DNA from: JAAXGX01 sp965221595
GTDB taxonomy: Bacteria > Acidobacteriota > Vicinamibacteria > Vicinamibacterales > UBA8438
DNA: 64,000 nucleotides
Assembly: GCA_965221595.1 (NCBI GenBank)
Contig: OZ244900.1
Location: forward strand, 2,790,001-2,854,000
Direction of reading: 5' to 3'
The notes beneath the pieces are model-generated. The model saw only the letters and a program-made list of their open reading frames with translations, made no database searches and had not been told where the DNA came from. Below, in pieces: positions 47,551 through 56,667 of this stretch. The position numbers were made by a program, and so were the translations under genes. Each line of letters opens with the position of its first letter. Within the stretch, counting starts at the first letter, position 1.

Positions 47551-47939
47551 GGTGGCGCTCGACTCGATGCCCCGGGTGTCAACGACGCCCGTGGATTGTG
47601 TGGGCGCCGTCTCCGGCGTCCAGATCGCGTTGCAGACGCGCGGTCGCCGACAGGTTGACTTGACACGGAACGCAGCGAGCGCGTTTCCGCGCTGGCCGGG
47701 GGCCTGCGGAGGCCGCAGCGGCGCTTTTTTCTTCATCCTCCATGCGTTTTTCACTTGACAGCCTTCCAGGAGGCCCGGTGCCTTCCAGTCCGAGCGGCCT
47801 CAGAAGAGCCCCTCCGAGCGCCCTGGCCGGGCTCTGAGAGCCAGTCGCCGGCCGGGGAGGGCGCGATGTTGCCACGAGGCCCGATCGGGCGTCCTGGAGC
47901 CGTACAAGCGGTTCAAAAAGTGGGGCCTACAATGGGCGT
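47551..47939. other. 389-nt intergenic region between divergent accessory genes
   Basis: It holds no supported gene. A stem CTGCGG-AGG-CCGCAG (47704-47718) followed six bases later by six T could be a weak terminator. GCCCGATCGGGC at 47879-47890 is a perfect 12-bp palindrome and may be a regulator site for the HNH gene. Confidence 0.4.
47928..47933 (+). promoter_or_regulatory. -10 box (TACAAT), predicted leaderless start of the HNH gene
   Basis: TACAAT ends 6 nt before ATG 47940, and no Shine-Dalgarno sequence lies between. Confidence 0.45.
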
Positions 47940-49910
47940 ATGCCTGCTGCTGCCAGCCCCGTTCCCGTCCCGTCGTCCCCCCGGCCGGTCCCGGTTGCCA
48001 CCGCGGCAAGCCCGCCCGGGCTGCCGCTTCCGCCTCCCGTGGCTGCGCAGGAGCCCGAGCCGAGCAACGAAGCCCTCGGCAACCGCATCGCCGAGGCGGC
48101 CGCCTGCATCCAGGCCGCCACCTACGAGCTGCTCGTCCTCATCCGCCAGTTCGACGAGCGCGCCGGATGGGAAGGCTTCGCCTCCTACGCCCACTGGCTG
48201 AGCTGGCGCATCGGACTCGCACCCGGACCGGCCCGCGAACACGTCCGCGTGGCGCGCGCCCTCGCCGACCTGCCGCGCCTGAGCGCCGCCATGCAGCGCG
48301 GCCAGGTCTCCTACTCGAAGGTACGAGCCGTCACCCGCGTGGCCACCCCCGAGACCGAGCAGGACCTGCTCGACCTCGCCCTCGCCGGCACCGCAGCCCA
48401 CGTCGAGCAGGTCGTCCGCTCCTGGCGGCGAGTCGACCGCGCAGCCGAGGCAGCAGACGACCGCCAGCGGCACGATTCGCGCGCCCTCGACACCTGGGTG
48501 GACGACGACGGCATGGTCGTGGTCCGCGGCCGGCTGACGCCGGAGTTGGGTGCCGTGCTGCGGCGGGCGCTGGACGCCGCCATGGACGCGGCGCCGAGCC
48601 CGGTGGATGCAGACGGGGCCGCCGCGGACACCGCGGCCGGCATGGCGCCGAGTGTCTCGCAGCGGCGGGCGGACGCGCTGGGCACCGTGGCCGAGTGTGC
48701 GCTGGCCGGGGGCCTCGACAAAGGCACGGCCGGCGACCGCTACCAGATGGTCGTCCACGTCGACTCCGACACCCTGGCGGACGATACCCCCGCGGATGCC
48801 GACGACGGCCGCGCAGCAGCCGTTACCGCGCCGCGTCCGAGCGACGGACCCGGCGCCGCCGGCACCAGGGCAGGCGACGAACCCGATACTCGGACGTCGT
48901 CGTGTCCGAGCGACGGCACCGGCAATGCGGGCACCAGGGCGGGCGACGAACCCGACGCCCGGATGCCGCCGCGCCTAGGCGGCCGCACCGATGACCGAAA
49001 CGAGGCCGTGATGACCACGGTCGGTCCTGCGACTCTGGCGCCGTACGTTCCCGCGGGAACGTACGGGCGGCGCAGCGCGGGTGAGGACAAAGCCGCCGAC
49101 GAGACGGCCCCGGCCGCCGCGCAAGCTGCTGCCCCGCTGCGCTCCGACGCGGCGCCGCCGACACCGGTGAGGCCCGCGTCCAGCCCCACCGCACTACGCG
49201 TGGGCATGGCGGGGACAGCGTCGGCCGCCACTCAAACCACCGACGCGCCGCAGCCGGCGACGGCGAGGCCCACAACCCATCACGCCATACCATGCGCGGG
49301 CGTGCCGGCGACGCCGCAGCCGGCAACAGAGCGGCCTGCTGCCCCAACCCGCGGCCAGTCCGCGCTCGACGAGGCCGGCGGTATCCGCGTCTCCGCCGAG
49401 ACGGCCCGGCGGCTGGCGTGCGACGCCGCCAGGGTCACCCTGCAGCATGGGCCGGCCGGCCAGATCCTCAGCGTCGGCCGCCGGACGCGCACCCTCTCGC
49501 CCGCGCTGCGCCGCGCGCTGGCCGCCCGCGACCGGCACTGCCGCTTCCCCGGGTGCACCGCCACCCGCTGCGATGGTCACCACATCCGCCACTGGGCGCG
49601 GGGCGGAGCGACGGCACTCGACAACCTGGTGCTCCTCTGCCGGCGGCATCACCGCGCGGTCCACGAGGAAGGCTTCGGGGTCACGCTCGGCGACGACGGC
49701 GAGGCGCACTTCGTCCGGCCGGACGGCGAGCCGCTGCCGGAGGCGCCCGCGTCGCCGACCGTGACCGGCGCACCGCTGGCACCGATGACAGCGCGGCTCG
49801 CGCGAGCGGGCATCCGCTTCGGCCCGCACACGGCGACGCCGGCTTGGCGCGGCGAGCGGCTCGACGTCGACTGGGCCGTCAGCGTCTTGTGGCGCCGGCG
49901 GGGCGGGTAG
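47940..49910 (+). CDS. DUF222-HNH endonuclease
   Basis: 656 aa. Residues 40-275 are DUF222 (NRIAEAAACIQAATYELLVL; GQVSYSKVRAVTRVATPETE). Residues 285-485 are a long Ala/Pro/Thr/Asp-rich linker containing an imperfect 23-residue duplication (TRAGDEPD occurs twice). The HNH domain is near 530-585: HCRFPGCTATRCDGHHIRHW, then DNLVLLCRRHHRAVHEEGF, with Zn-binding Cys and the His-Asn-His set. DUF222-HNH genes are multicopy in Actinobacteria and associated with mobile or 13E12-type repeats, so horizontal gain is plausible here. The target is unknown. Confidence 0.88.
   Translation: MPAAASPVPVPSSPRPVPVATAASPPGLPLPPPVAAQEPEPSNEALGNRIAEAAACIQAATYELLVLIRQFDERAGWEGFASYAHWLSWRIGLAPGPAREHVRVARALADLPRLSAAMQRGQVSYSKVRAVTRVATPETEQDLLDLALAGTAAHVEQVVRSWRRVDRAAEAADDRQRHDSRALDTWVDDDGMVVVRGRLTPELGAVLRRALDAAMDAAPSPVDADGAAADTAAGMAPSVSQRRADALGTVAECALAGGLDKGTAGDRYQMVVHVDSDTLADDTPADADDGRAAAVTAPRPSDGPGAAGTRAGDEPDTRTSSCPSDGTGNAGTRAGDEPDARMPPRLGGRTDDRNEAVMTTVGPATLAPYVPAGTYGRRSAGEDKAADETAPAAAQAAAPLRSDAAPPTPVRPASSPTALRVGMAGTASAATQTTDAPQPATARPTTHHAIPCAGVPATPQPATERPAAPTRGQSALDEAGGIRVSAETARRLACDAARVTLQHGPAGQILSVGRRTRTLSPALRRALAARDRHCRFPGCTATRCDGHHIRHWARGGATALDNLVLLCRRHHRAVHEEGFGVTLGDDGEAHFVRPDGEPLPEAPASPTVTGAPLAPMTARLARAGIRFGPHTATPAWRGERLDVDWAVSVLWRRRGG
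49041..49066. repeat. 26-bp perfect palindrome inside the HNH gene
   Basis: CCGTACGTTCCCG joined to its exact reverse complement CGGGAACGTACGG, with no spacer. It falls in the low-complexity linker region and encodes APYVPAGTYGR. It could be a protein-binding site or the scar of a small mobile repeat. Confidence 0.85.
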
Positions 49911-50120
49911 ACGCGGACCATCGAGCGCTGAGGGAGCTGTTCCGGGCGCCACGCGCCCGAGCCGGCCGTGTAGACGGCGGCACCGTCACCCTGCGCCTCG
50001 GGTGCGTCTGCTCCGCCGGGACGCGCCCGAGGCGACGACGGCACGTGCCATCGCCACGCTCAGGACGATAGGGAAAGGCCAGGCGCACCCACGCCGCCCG
50101 CCAAGTACAATCAAGTCACT

Positions 50121-50784
50121 GTGGCAGCTCAGGACTCAGGGAAGCTCGCGCACGTCACGGACGAATTGGTCCACTGGTTCCTGGACCAGGCGTTGGAGGG
50201 CGTCGGGCCCCTGCAGTCAGCTTCCGCCTTGGCCGGCAACTACAGGCGCCGGCCCTACGCGAGCGACGCCGAACGGGTCCAGGCGCTGATCAAGAGGGCT
50301 GTCGCCAAGAACGCCGGCACCGGGTTCGTGGCCGGACTTGGGGGCGCGATAACGTTGCCAGTGGCGATTCCGGGCTCGTTGGCGGCGTCCCTGGCCATCC
50401 AGGCAACGATGGTCGCGGCCATCGCCGAGATCTACGGGCATGCGGCCACGGACGATCAGGTGCAGACTGACATTCTGCTCTGCATGATCGCGAACGCGGC
50501 GTGCGAGCCGGTAGCGAAGGTGGGCGTCGCCCTCGGCGAGAAGGCGGCGCTCGAGGGGCTGAATGAAGATACCAGGGCGGGCCCTGATCGCTCTCAACAA
50601 ACGGGTCGGCTTCAGGCTGATGACCAAGTTCGGCGAGAAGGGCGTTGTGAACCTGGCGAGGCTCGTACCGCTCGCAGGAGGGGTAGTCGGGGCAACGTTC
50701 GACGGCACAGCCTGCTACCTGGTCGGTCAGGCGGCTGACCGGCACTTTCGTCTACAGCAGGGGCACACGGAACACCACACCTAA
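50121..50784 (+). pseudogene. EcsC-family protein, split by a frameshift
   Basis: Frame 1 starts at GTG 50121 (TACAAT ends 9 nt upstream) and encodes the N-terminal EcsC region (KNAGTGFVAGLGGAITLPVA, QATMVAAIAEIYG, then EKAALEGLNE). Near 50560 the family resemblance moves to another frame, beginning KIPGRALIALNKRVGFRLMT and continuing GEKGVVNLARLVPLAGGVVG to the stop at 50784. Together they give a complete EcsC protein of about 220 aa. Either a real frameshift or an indel error. EcsC proteins are membrane-associated and poorly characterised. Confidence 0.78.
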
Positions 50785-50890
50785 ATGAGGGAGAAGTCCA
50801 ACTCATATGGTGTACGGGGCGAGCCGTGGCGCGCCTGGAACGTGGAGTCGGGCCGGCGGGGTTCTGACGGATACCTGGAAGTGACCCAGG

Positions 50891-51463
50891 GTGTCTGAGG
50901 AGATTGGGCAGCTTGTCGCCCTTCTCTCCGACTCTGCGCGCGCGACAGCCCCACGTGCGTTCCCGGCGGACGATGCCGCCGCCGACCAAGCCGGGCTCTA
51001 TTCGTGGTGGGCCGACGCCACGGCAACGGAGCTCCTGTCGCAGCTCCCAGGAGAGGTACGGCCACCCTGTCTGATCTACGTCGGTCAGGCTGGCGCGACG
51101 ACGCCAGGGAAGTCGTCCTCGGCAACGCTGAAGAGTCGCATACGGAACAATCACATCGCGGGCAACGCGTCCTCGTCCACTCTTCGGCTCACGCTCTCGG
51201 CGATTCTCCTCGGCCCGCTGGATCTGCGGGTCGCCAAGCCCAAACGCCTCCGGCGGGAGGACAACAGACGGTTGTCTGCGTGGATCAAGGACAACCTCCG
51301 AGTCGCCATCGCGCCATGGGATGACCCTGACACCCTCAAGGACATTGAGAAGGAAGTGCTCGCGAAGCTCGACCCTCCACTCAACATCGACGGAATGCCT
51401 CTAACGTCCTTCCGACAACGCCTGACAGACCTCCGTCGCGCGATATCGTCACCGCAGTTGTAG
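50891..51463 (+). CDS. GIY-YIG nuclease-like protein
   Basis: 190 aa from GTG 50891. The GIY-YIG core is readable: AGLYSWWAD (GLY, residues 35-37), LIYVGQAG (YVG, 63-65), then the catalytic Arg region TLKSRIRNNH and the distal Glu with PLN in DIEKEVLAKLDPPLNIDG. Such stand-alone proteins are seen near restriction, repair and defence genes. There is no fused DNA-binding domain. It follows the broken EcsC gene by about 106 nt on the same strand. Activity is plausible because all motif residues remain. Confidence 0.78.
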   Translation: MSEEIGQLVALLSDSARATAPRAFPADDAAADQAGLYSWWADATATELLSQLPGEVRPPCLIYVGQAGATTPGKSSSATLKSRIRNNHIAGNASSSTLRLTLSAILLGPLDLRVAKPKRLRREDNRRLSAWIKDNLRVAIAPWDDPDTLKDIEKEVLAKLDPPLNIDGMPLTSFRQRLTDLRRAISSPQL

Positions 51464-51486
51464 GGTGGCAACGAGGCACGGTCTCG

Positions 51487-52320
51487 CTACACCTCGACGG
51501 GGGTGTCCGGCAGGCGGCCCCACACGTTCCACGAGGCGTCGAAGCTGCGTACGGCCTGATAGCCGAGCAACTGGGTGAGAACGAACCAGGTATGGGCCGA
51601 GCGCATGCCGATCGCGCAGTACACGATGATGTCCCTGTCCGCGGTAACGCCGTGCCGCGTGTAGAGGGCCGTGAGTTCGTCCGCCGACTTGAATGTATCG
51701 TCCGCGTCGAGGGCGTCCTCGTAGTGGATGTGGATGGACCCGGGCAGGTGGCCGGCCCGCTCGCCGTCCCCGGGCGGCTTCATCAGGAAGAGTTCCCCGC
51801 GGTATTCCTGGGTGGTGCGGACGTCCAGGAGGAGCTGCTTCTCGTTGTCGATGGCGGCCCGGACCTGCGGCAGGAGCGCCCTCAGGGCGGGGTCCGGTTC
51901 TCGTGCGGCATAGCGGGCGGGTGAGACGGCCGGGACGTCGGTGGTCAGCGCATGGCCGTCGGCGGTCCACTTCTTCAGTCCGCCGTTCAGGACACGCACG
52001 TCGGCGTGACCCACGGACTTGAGGAACCAGAACAACCAGTGAGCAATAGCGCCGTGCCGGCTGCACGCGACGACGGTGGTGTCGTTGCCGATACCCGACT
52101 GGCCGCACAGGTTTTCGACCGCTTGTCTGTCGAAGTTCACCTGCCAATCCGGCTTCAGCAAGGTCCCGACGACGTTCCAGGACACGGCGCCCGGGATACG
52201 GCCCGCCTCCCGGGGCGCCGGTTCGAAGTGCGCCTCGACGATCCGCACCCGCGGGTCGTGCAGATGGTCGGCAACCCACCGCGGGTCGACGAGCGCTTCG
52301 GGATGCGCGTAGTTCTTCAT
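51487..52320 (-). CDS. Two-domain sulfurtransferase (rhodanese / 3-mercaptopyruvate type)
   Basis: 277 aa from ATG 52320; the frame reaches 52443 but the upstream part lacks conservation. N-terminal rhodanese domain (LVDPRWVADHLHDPRVRIVE; VVACSRHGAIAHWLFW), and C-terminal active domain with the Cys loop IIVYCAIGMRSAHTWFVL, where CAIGMR fits C-x-x-G-x-R. It transfers sulfane sulfur from thiosulfate or mercaptopyruvate to cyanide or thiols. Cytoplasmic, no signal peptide. Divergent from YACHEGNY paralog D. Confidence 0.9.
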   Translation of the reverse strand: MKNYAHPEALVDPRWVADHLHDPRVRIVEAHFEPAPREAGRIPGAVSWNVVGTLLKPDWQVNFDRQAVENLCGQSGIGNDTTVVACSRHGAIAHWLFWFLKSVGHADVRVLNGGLKKWTADGHALTTDVPAVSPARYAAREPDPALRALLPQVRAAIDNEKQLLLDVRTTQEYRGELFLMKPPGDGERAGHLPGSIHIHYEDALDADDTFKSADELTALYTRHGVTADRDIIVYCAIGMRSAHTWFVLTQLLGYQAVRSFDASWNVWGRLPDTPVEV

Positions 52321-52460
52321 CGGCACAATCGTAGCCCACCCCATGCCCCGGGACAGCCGTGGCCGCGTCGACTGCGGCGCAGCGGGGCGTGCGAAGGCGC
52401 TTGACGACGCGCTGCCATCGGCGTACGGTTGCGGTCGGAACAACCTTTATGGAGATGCCG

Positions 52461-53483
52461 ATGGAGAAACGGATGCGCACGGTCGGCGTGATTGCGGTGA
52501 CGGCGGCGGTCTGCATCGCACTGGCGTCCGCGCCCGCGGCGGCCCAGGCGCCCGGCGACGGCTGGACGGTGCCGCGTACGGCGGATGGTCAGCCCGACCT
52601 GCAGGGCGTGTGGGCCAACAACAGCGTGACGCCGCTCGAACGGCCGGCGGTCTGGGCAGACAAGGCGACGCTGACCGCCGAGGAGCTGGCTGCGCTACAG
52701 GCGGCCGCGGCGGAGGTCACGGCCAGCGGCCTGGACGCCCAGTTCGGCGACCAGCTGGTGCTGGCCGCCATCGCCGGCGTCAGCGACGCGGACTCGTACG
52801 ACACGACCGGCAACTACAACCAGTTCTGGCTCGCCGACCGCGACTTCGACCACAACCGGACGTCGCTGATCGTCGATCCGCCCGACGGCCGGATCCCGGC
52901 GCGTACGGACGACGCCGTTCGCGTCGGCCGCGGCCTGCCACCGCCGATCATCGCGCCGAAGGCCGATTCCTGGGTGGATCGCCCGCTGAGCGAGCGCTGC
53001 CTCACTTTCGGCGTGCCGAACCTGCTGGCCGGCTACAACAGCTACTACCAGATCCTGCAGACCCGCGACCACGTCGTGATCCTGATGGAGATGATTCACG
53101 ACGCGCGCATCATCCCCATCGACGGGCCGCCGCACGTGAGTGACGGCATCCGCCAACTGCACGGTGACTCGCGCGCGCGCTGGGACGGCGACACGTTGGT
53201 GGTCGAGACGACGAACTACTCCGCGCTGGGGGCGTTCTGGAGCGCCGCCGAAGGGCTGCGCATCACCGAGCGCTTCACGCGCGTGAGCACGGACACGCTG
53301 CACTACGAGATCACGTTCGACGACGACACGACCTGGACCCGGCCCTGGACCGTCCTGATTCCACTGCGGCACAGCCCGGATCCGCTGTTCGAGTACGCCT
53401 GCCACGAGGGCAACCTCGGCATGGAGGGCATCCTCTCGGGCTACCGGGCCGAGGAACGAGCCGCCGAAGACGGTTCCCGCTAG
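52461..53483 (+). CDS. Exported YACHEGNY-family protein (paralog D), function unknown
   Basis: 340 aa from ATG 52461, chosen for GGAG 6 nt upstream; in-frame ATGs at 52449 and 52455 also exist. Signal peptide (5-27, ending APAAAQ). Family blocks: DGQPDLQGVWANNSVTPLER, SLIVDPPDGRIPAR, LSERCLTFGVPN, IPIDGPPHVSDG, SRARWDGDTLVVETTNYS and LFEYACHEGNLGMEG. The last motif has Leu in place of Tyr. It stands alone, away from the three other copies. Role unknown. Confidence 0.8.
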   Translation: MEKRMRTVGVIAVTAAVCIALASAPAAAQAPGDGWTVPRTADGQPDLQGVWANNSVTPLERPAVWADKATLTAEELAALQAAAAEVTASGLDAQFGDQLVLAAIAGVSDADSYDTTGNYNQFWLADRDFDHNRTSLIVDPPDGRIPARTDDAVRVGRGLPPPIIAPKADSWVDRPLSERCLTFGVPNLLAGYNSYYQILQTRDHVVILMEMIHDARIIPIDGPPHVSDGIRQLHGDSRARWDGDTLVVETTNYSALGAFWSAAEGLRITERFTRVSTDTLHYEITFDDDTTWTRPWTVLIPLRHSPDPLFEYACHEGNLGMEGILSGYRAEERAAEDGSR

Positions 53484-53521
53484 CGCGTCAGTTTGGTACC
53501 TTGCCGGGAGTCTGCGCCCCT

Positions 53522-54679
53522 CTACGGCGTCGACTCCCGGCCGGCGTCTCCCGCCAGAGACCGACGTCCGGTCAGGACCATGGCACCGAATCCCAGCCAC
53601 GTGGCCGCGAGCCAGCCCAACCCGCCCAGCCAGGGCACGGCGAACAGCAGGTAGAGCGCCAACACCCCGACGGCCATCGCCGCGTACGGCGAGGCATCGG
53701 ACCGGCCGACGCGGGCCAGCAGCCACGCCCCGACCCAGGCCGCCGTGGGGAGCTTGGCCAGGTACAGGGCCGCGCCGAACAGCAGCATGACGATGAGGCC
53801 GAGCGGCACGCCGACCAGGGTCAGCATGACGACCACCGTGGCGATGGGGACGATCAGGAAGGCACCGAATCCGAGCAGCGCGCCGAGGGTGGTCTCGGCC
53901 GCGATCGCGGTCACCAGCCGCTGCACGACGCGCGGGAACAGCGCAACGGCCAGCAGACCCACGAGCAGTGCCGACCCGAACTGCCAACCCCAGAACCAGC
54001 TCCGAAAGATGCGGCCCACCCAACTGCGGTCCGCGTCCTCGTCGTGAACCGGCTCCTGATGGCGCACCGCCCCGCCGACCCGCGCGGCCTCTTCCGCGCT
54101 CAGGGGTGTTCGCGTCCGATAGTCGAGGTCGCCCTCGATGCGCGCGCCGGGTGCCAGCTCAAGCCGGTCGGCCATGACCCGGGCATCGCCGCGCACCGTG
54201 CCGCGGACGATGATCTCCCCTGCCGCCACGCGCAGGTCCTCCTCGACCGTCCCCTCGACCTCGACGATGCTGCCGGCCGCCAGCAGGCGCCCCCGGACGA
54301 CGGCATCTTCAAAGAGCTGCAGCCGGTTCCCCGCCGCGACCAGATCCCCGTCGATGGTCGAGCTGACAGTGAGCTGGTCGCCGGCCACACGCGCGGCATC
54401 ACCCACCGGGCCGCGCACGTCGATGGCCCTGCCGGCCGCGAAGACATCGCCGTCGACCGTGCCGTCCACGAGCACCCGCTGCGCCAGGGCCAACAAGTCG
54501 CCGGCCAGCCGCCCGTCGATGCGGACCACCTCGCCCGTCGCGTAGAGGTCGCCCTCGCGCACCTCGCCGCTCGGCACGCTCACCTCGAAACCCGCCTCGG
54601 CGTCCTGCGCGCCGGCCGGCGCGGGGACACCTGCCAACGTGCCGGACAGAACCAGCCCGACGGACAGCGTGCGAACCAT
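53522..54679 (-). CDS. Exported bactofilin-like repeat protein with C-terminal membrane domain
   Basis: 385 aa from ATG 54679. A signal peptide (1-22) is followed by a right-handed beta-helix of short repeats (GDLYATGEVVRIDGRLAGDL, VDGTVDGDVFAAGRAIDV, VEGTVEEDLRVAAGEIIVRG), as in polymer-forming bactofilins. From about residue 225 there are four or five membrane segments (FGSALLVGLLAVALFP; IVMLLFGAALYLAKLP). This combination is annotated as a polymer-forming cytoskeletal protein and is common in Acidobacteriota. It may build a membrane-attached scaffold. It follows the LytTR regulator gene in the same direction. Confidence 0.82.
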   Translation of the reverse strand: MVRTLSVGLVLSGTLAGVPAPAGAQDAEAGFEVSVPSGEVREGDLYATGEVVRIDGRLAGDLLALAQRVLVDGTVDGDVFAAGRAIDVRGPVGDAARVAGDQLTVSSTIDGDLVAAGNRLQLFEDAVVRGRLLAAGSIVEVEGTVEEDLRVAAGEIIVRGTVRGDARVMADRLELAPGARIEGDLDYRTRTPLSAEEAARVGGAVRHQEPVHDEDADRSWVGRIFRSWFWGWQFGSALLVGLLAVALFPRVVQRLVTAIAAETTLGALLGFGAFLIVPIATVVVMLTLVGVPLGLIVMLLFGAALYLAKLPTAAWVGAWLLARVGRSDASPYAAMAVGVLALYLLFAVPWLGGLGWLAATWLGFGAMVLTGRRSLAGDAGRESTP

Positions 54680-54796
54680 GGCATCGTCCTCCTGCCGCGA
54701 ATGGTGCCGTCCAGCGGCAGGGGGACGCAACCGGATTGCGATCGGCGGTCGCAATAGCAGCGTCGACGGTCGAGATCCGCCCCTGGGCGGCTGCCC

Positions 54797-55564
54797 TCAC
54801 CACGGGAATATCTCGCGCAGCCGGCGGGCCCGCCGGCGAGACAGCGGCACCGTTCCCGCGCCGGGACACACGATGGTGTAGGTCCCGGCATCCGCCGGCC
54901 GTATCTCCGCGATCCGTCCGAGGTTGACCAGACGGCTCCGGTGCGCACGAAAGAACCGCCCCGCGAGCCGCCGCTCCAGCTCGGACAGCGTGCGGTCGAC
55001 GAGGAACCGACCCGCCGCGGTGCGGGCGAAGACCAGCGCGTCGTCCGCCTCGAACCAGACGATCTCGTCCGGGTCGAGCAGGCGAATCCCCGCGCCGCTG
55101 CGCACGCTGAGACGGTCGGGGCGGGGCGGGGCTGCCGCCGGTCGCTCGCCTGCCGACCGCCGCAGCGCGTCGAGCTCGCCGAGAATCCGCCGGGCCGAGC
55201 CGGTGCCGTCGATCCGCTCGCGGGCACGGTCGAGGGCCTGGGCGAACCGCGCGCGGCCGACGGGCTTCAGCAGATAGTCGATCGACCGCACCTCGAACGC
55301 CGGCACCGCGTAGCGGTCGTAGGCGGTCACGAAGATGACGTGCGGGACGTGTCTGACCCGCTGCAGGACGTCGAAGCCGGTGCCCTCGGGCATCTGCACG
55401 TCGAGGAAACACAGATCGGGTCGGGTCTCGTCGATGAGCCGAACCGCCGCGGCGGCGTCGGCCGCCTCGCCCGCGACCTCGAAGTCGGGATGCGCGGCGA
55501 GCAGCCGCTTCAACCGGTCGCGGGCCGGCAGCTCGTCGTCGACCACGACGCAGCGGCGCCTCAT
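54797..55564 (-). CDS. LytTR-family response regulator
   Basis: 255 aa. The receiver domain (residues 3-118) has the acidic pair in VVDDELPARD, the phosphorylated Asp in LCFLDVQMPEG and the Lys in DYLLKPVGRARF. The LytTR DNA-binding domain (155-250) shows EIVWFEADDALVFARTAAGR and FFRAHRSRLVNLGRIAEIR. The start overlaps the kinase stop by 4 nt, so the cognate pair is coupled. Targets are unknown; no obvious LytTR direct repeats are seen nearby. Confidence 0.93.
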   Translation of the reverse strand: MRRRCVVVDDELPARDRLKRLLAAHPDFEVAGEAADAAAAVRLIDETRPDLCFLDVQMPEGTGFDVLQRVRHVPHVIFVTAYDRYAVPAFEVRSIDYLLKPVGRARFAQALDRARERIDGTGSARRILGELDALRRSAGERPAAAPPRPDRLSVRSGAGIRLLDPDEIVWFEADDALVFARTAAGRFLVDRTLSELERRLAGRFFRAHRSRLVNLGRIAEIRPADAGTYTIVCPGAGTVPLSRRRARRLREIFPW

Positions 55565-56667
55565 CGTGCACGCTCCGCGGACCCGCCGTGTACGGCGGCG
55601 GCGGGCAGTGTGAGCCGCGCGCGGGCACCCGCGCCGCCGGCGCCAGCCGAGAGCGCGAGGGCCGCGCGCGGGCCGTAGGCAGTCTGCAGCCGGCGGGCGA
55701 TGTTGCCCAGCCCATGGCCCTCCCGAATCAGGCTGCCGCCCTCACGGGAAAGCCCGACGCCGTCGTCGACGACGTCGATGTGCAGCACCCTTCCGTCGAG
55801 CGCGGTCGAGATGTCGATGCGTCCGCCGCGGGCCCGCGGCGCGAGCCCGTGCCCCACCGCGTTCTCGACCAGGGGCTGCAGCACCAGGCCGGGCACCCGC
55901 ACCGCGAGCGAGTCGGGCTCGACCTTCCAGGCGACCCGCAGGCGGTCGCCGAAACGCGCGTGTTCGATGCGCAGATAGCCCTGCGTGAAGGCAATCTCGT
56001 CGCGCAACGGAACGGGTGCGGCGTCGGCTGCGTCGAACGCGTAGCGGAACAACCCCGCGAACGTCTCGAGCAGCTCCTCCGCCCGGCGTGCGTCCGCCTC
56101 GAGCAGCGAGCTGATGGTGTTGAGGGTGTTGAAGAAGAAGTGCGGGTTGATCCGGGCCTGCAGCGCAGCCACCTCGGCGCGGGCCGCCTCCTCGCGCAGC
56201 CGCGCCTCGACCAGGCGGACCTCCCGCATCTCGCGCAAGGCGTCCTGCAGCCGCAGCCGCATCTCCTCGTAGCCGAGCACGACGCCCCCGACGACGAGGG
56301 CGATGACGCTGTTGAGGGCGATGACCGCCACCGCGAGCCGCGGCTCGCGGAAGACGAACAGCGGGTAGGCGCCGAGCACCGCGAGGCTTCCGAAGACCGC
56401 GCCCGACAGCAGGGCCAGGACGAGCAGCGGGAACCGGAGCAGGCCCGAACGCCCCCGCAGACGCGGGAACAGCCAGACGGAGCAGACCATCGCGGTGAGG
56501 CCCACCACGTTGGCGAAGAGCACGGAGATGACGAGGATCGGGCGCTCGACGGCGTCGCCCTGGAAGACGCTCAAGCCGAAGCCGACGGCGAGGCCCGCGA
56601 GGCTGCTGGCCGCGATCCACAACCCGGCGTGGCGGCCGGGGCTGCCGGCCGCGCGGGCGCGGCTCAC
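55561..56667 (-). CDS. LytS/YehU-type sensor histidine kinase
   Basis: 368 aa from GTG 56667 in a GTGA overlap with the phosphatase gene. Four membrane helices (15-135) have no periplasmic domain. His_kinase core with the phosphorylated His in ARINPHFFFNTLNTISSLLE, then an ATPase with VPGLVLQPLVENAVGHGL and DVVDDGVGLS. The membrane region aligns by eye with that of the adjacent PP2C protein (VLFANVVGLTA versus VLFAEVVGYSA; SGAVFGSLAVL versus SGTIFGSILVI). Confidence 0.92.
   Translation of the reverse strand: MSRARAAGSPGRHAGLWIAASSLAGLAVGFGLSVFQGDAVERPILVISVLFANVVGLTAMVCSVWLFPRLRGRSGLLRFPLLVLALLSGAVFGSLAVLGAYPLFVFREPRLAVAVIALNSVIALVVGGVVLGYEEMRLRLQDALREMREVRLVEARLREEAARAEVAALQARINPHFFFNTLNTISSLLEADARRAEELLETFAGLFRYAFDAADAAPVPLRDEIAFTQGYLRIEHARFGDRLRVAWKVEPDSLAVRVPGLVLQPLVENAVGHGLAPRARGGRIDISTALDGRVLHIDVVDDGVGLSREGGSLIREGHGLGNIARRLQTAYGPRAALALSAGAGGAGARARLTLPAAAVHGGSAERAR

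Noticed and set aside
47704..47730. Hairpin CTGCGG-AGG-CCGCAG with T6 as a strong terminator
   Set aside because: Six bases separate the stem from the T-run and no convincing gene ends just before it on the plus strand; mentioned only as weak.
47755..47760. TTGACA as the -35 of the HNH gene
   Set aside because: No -10 at 15-19 nt; the likely TACAAT is about 170 nt away.
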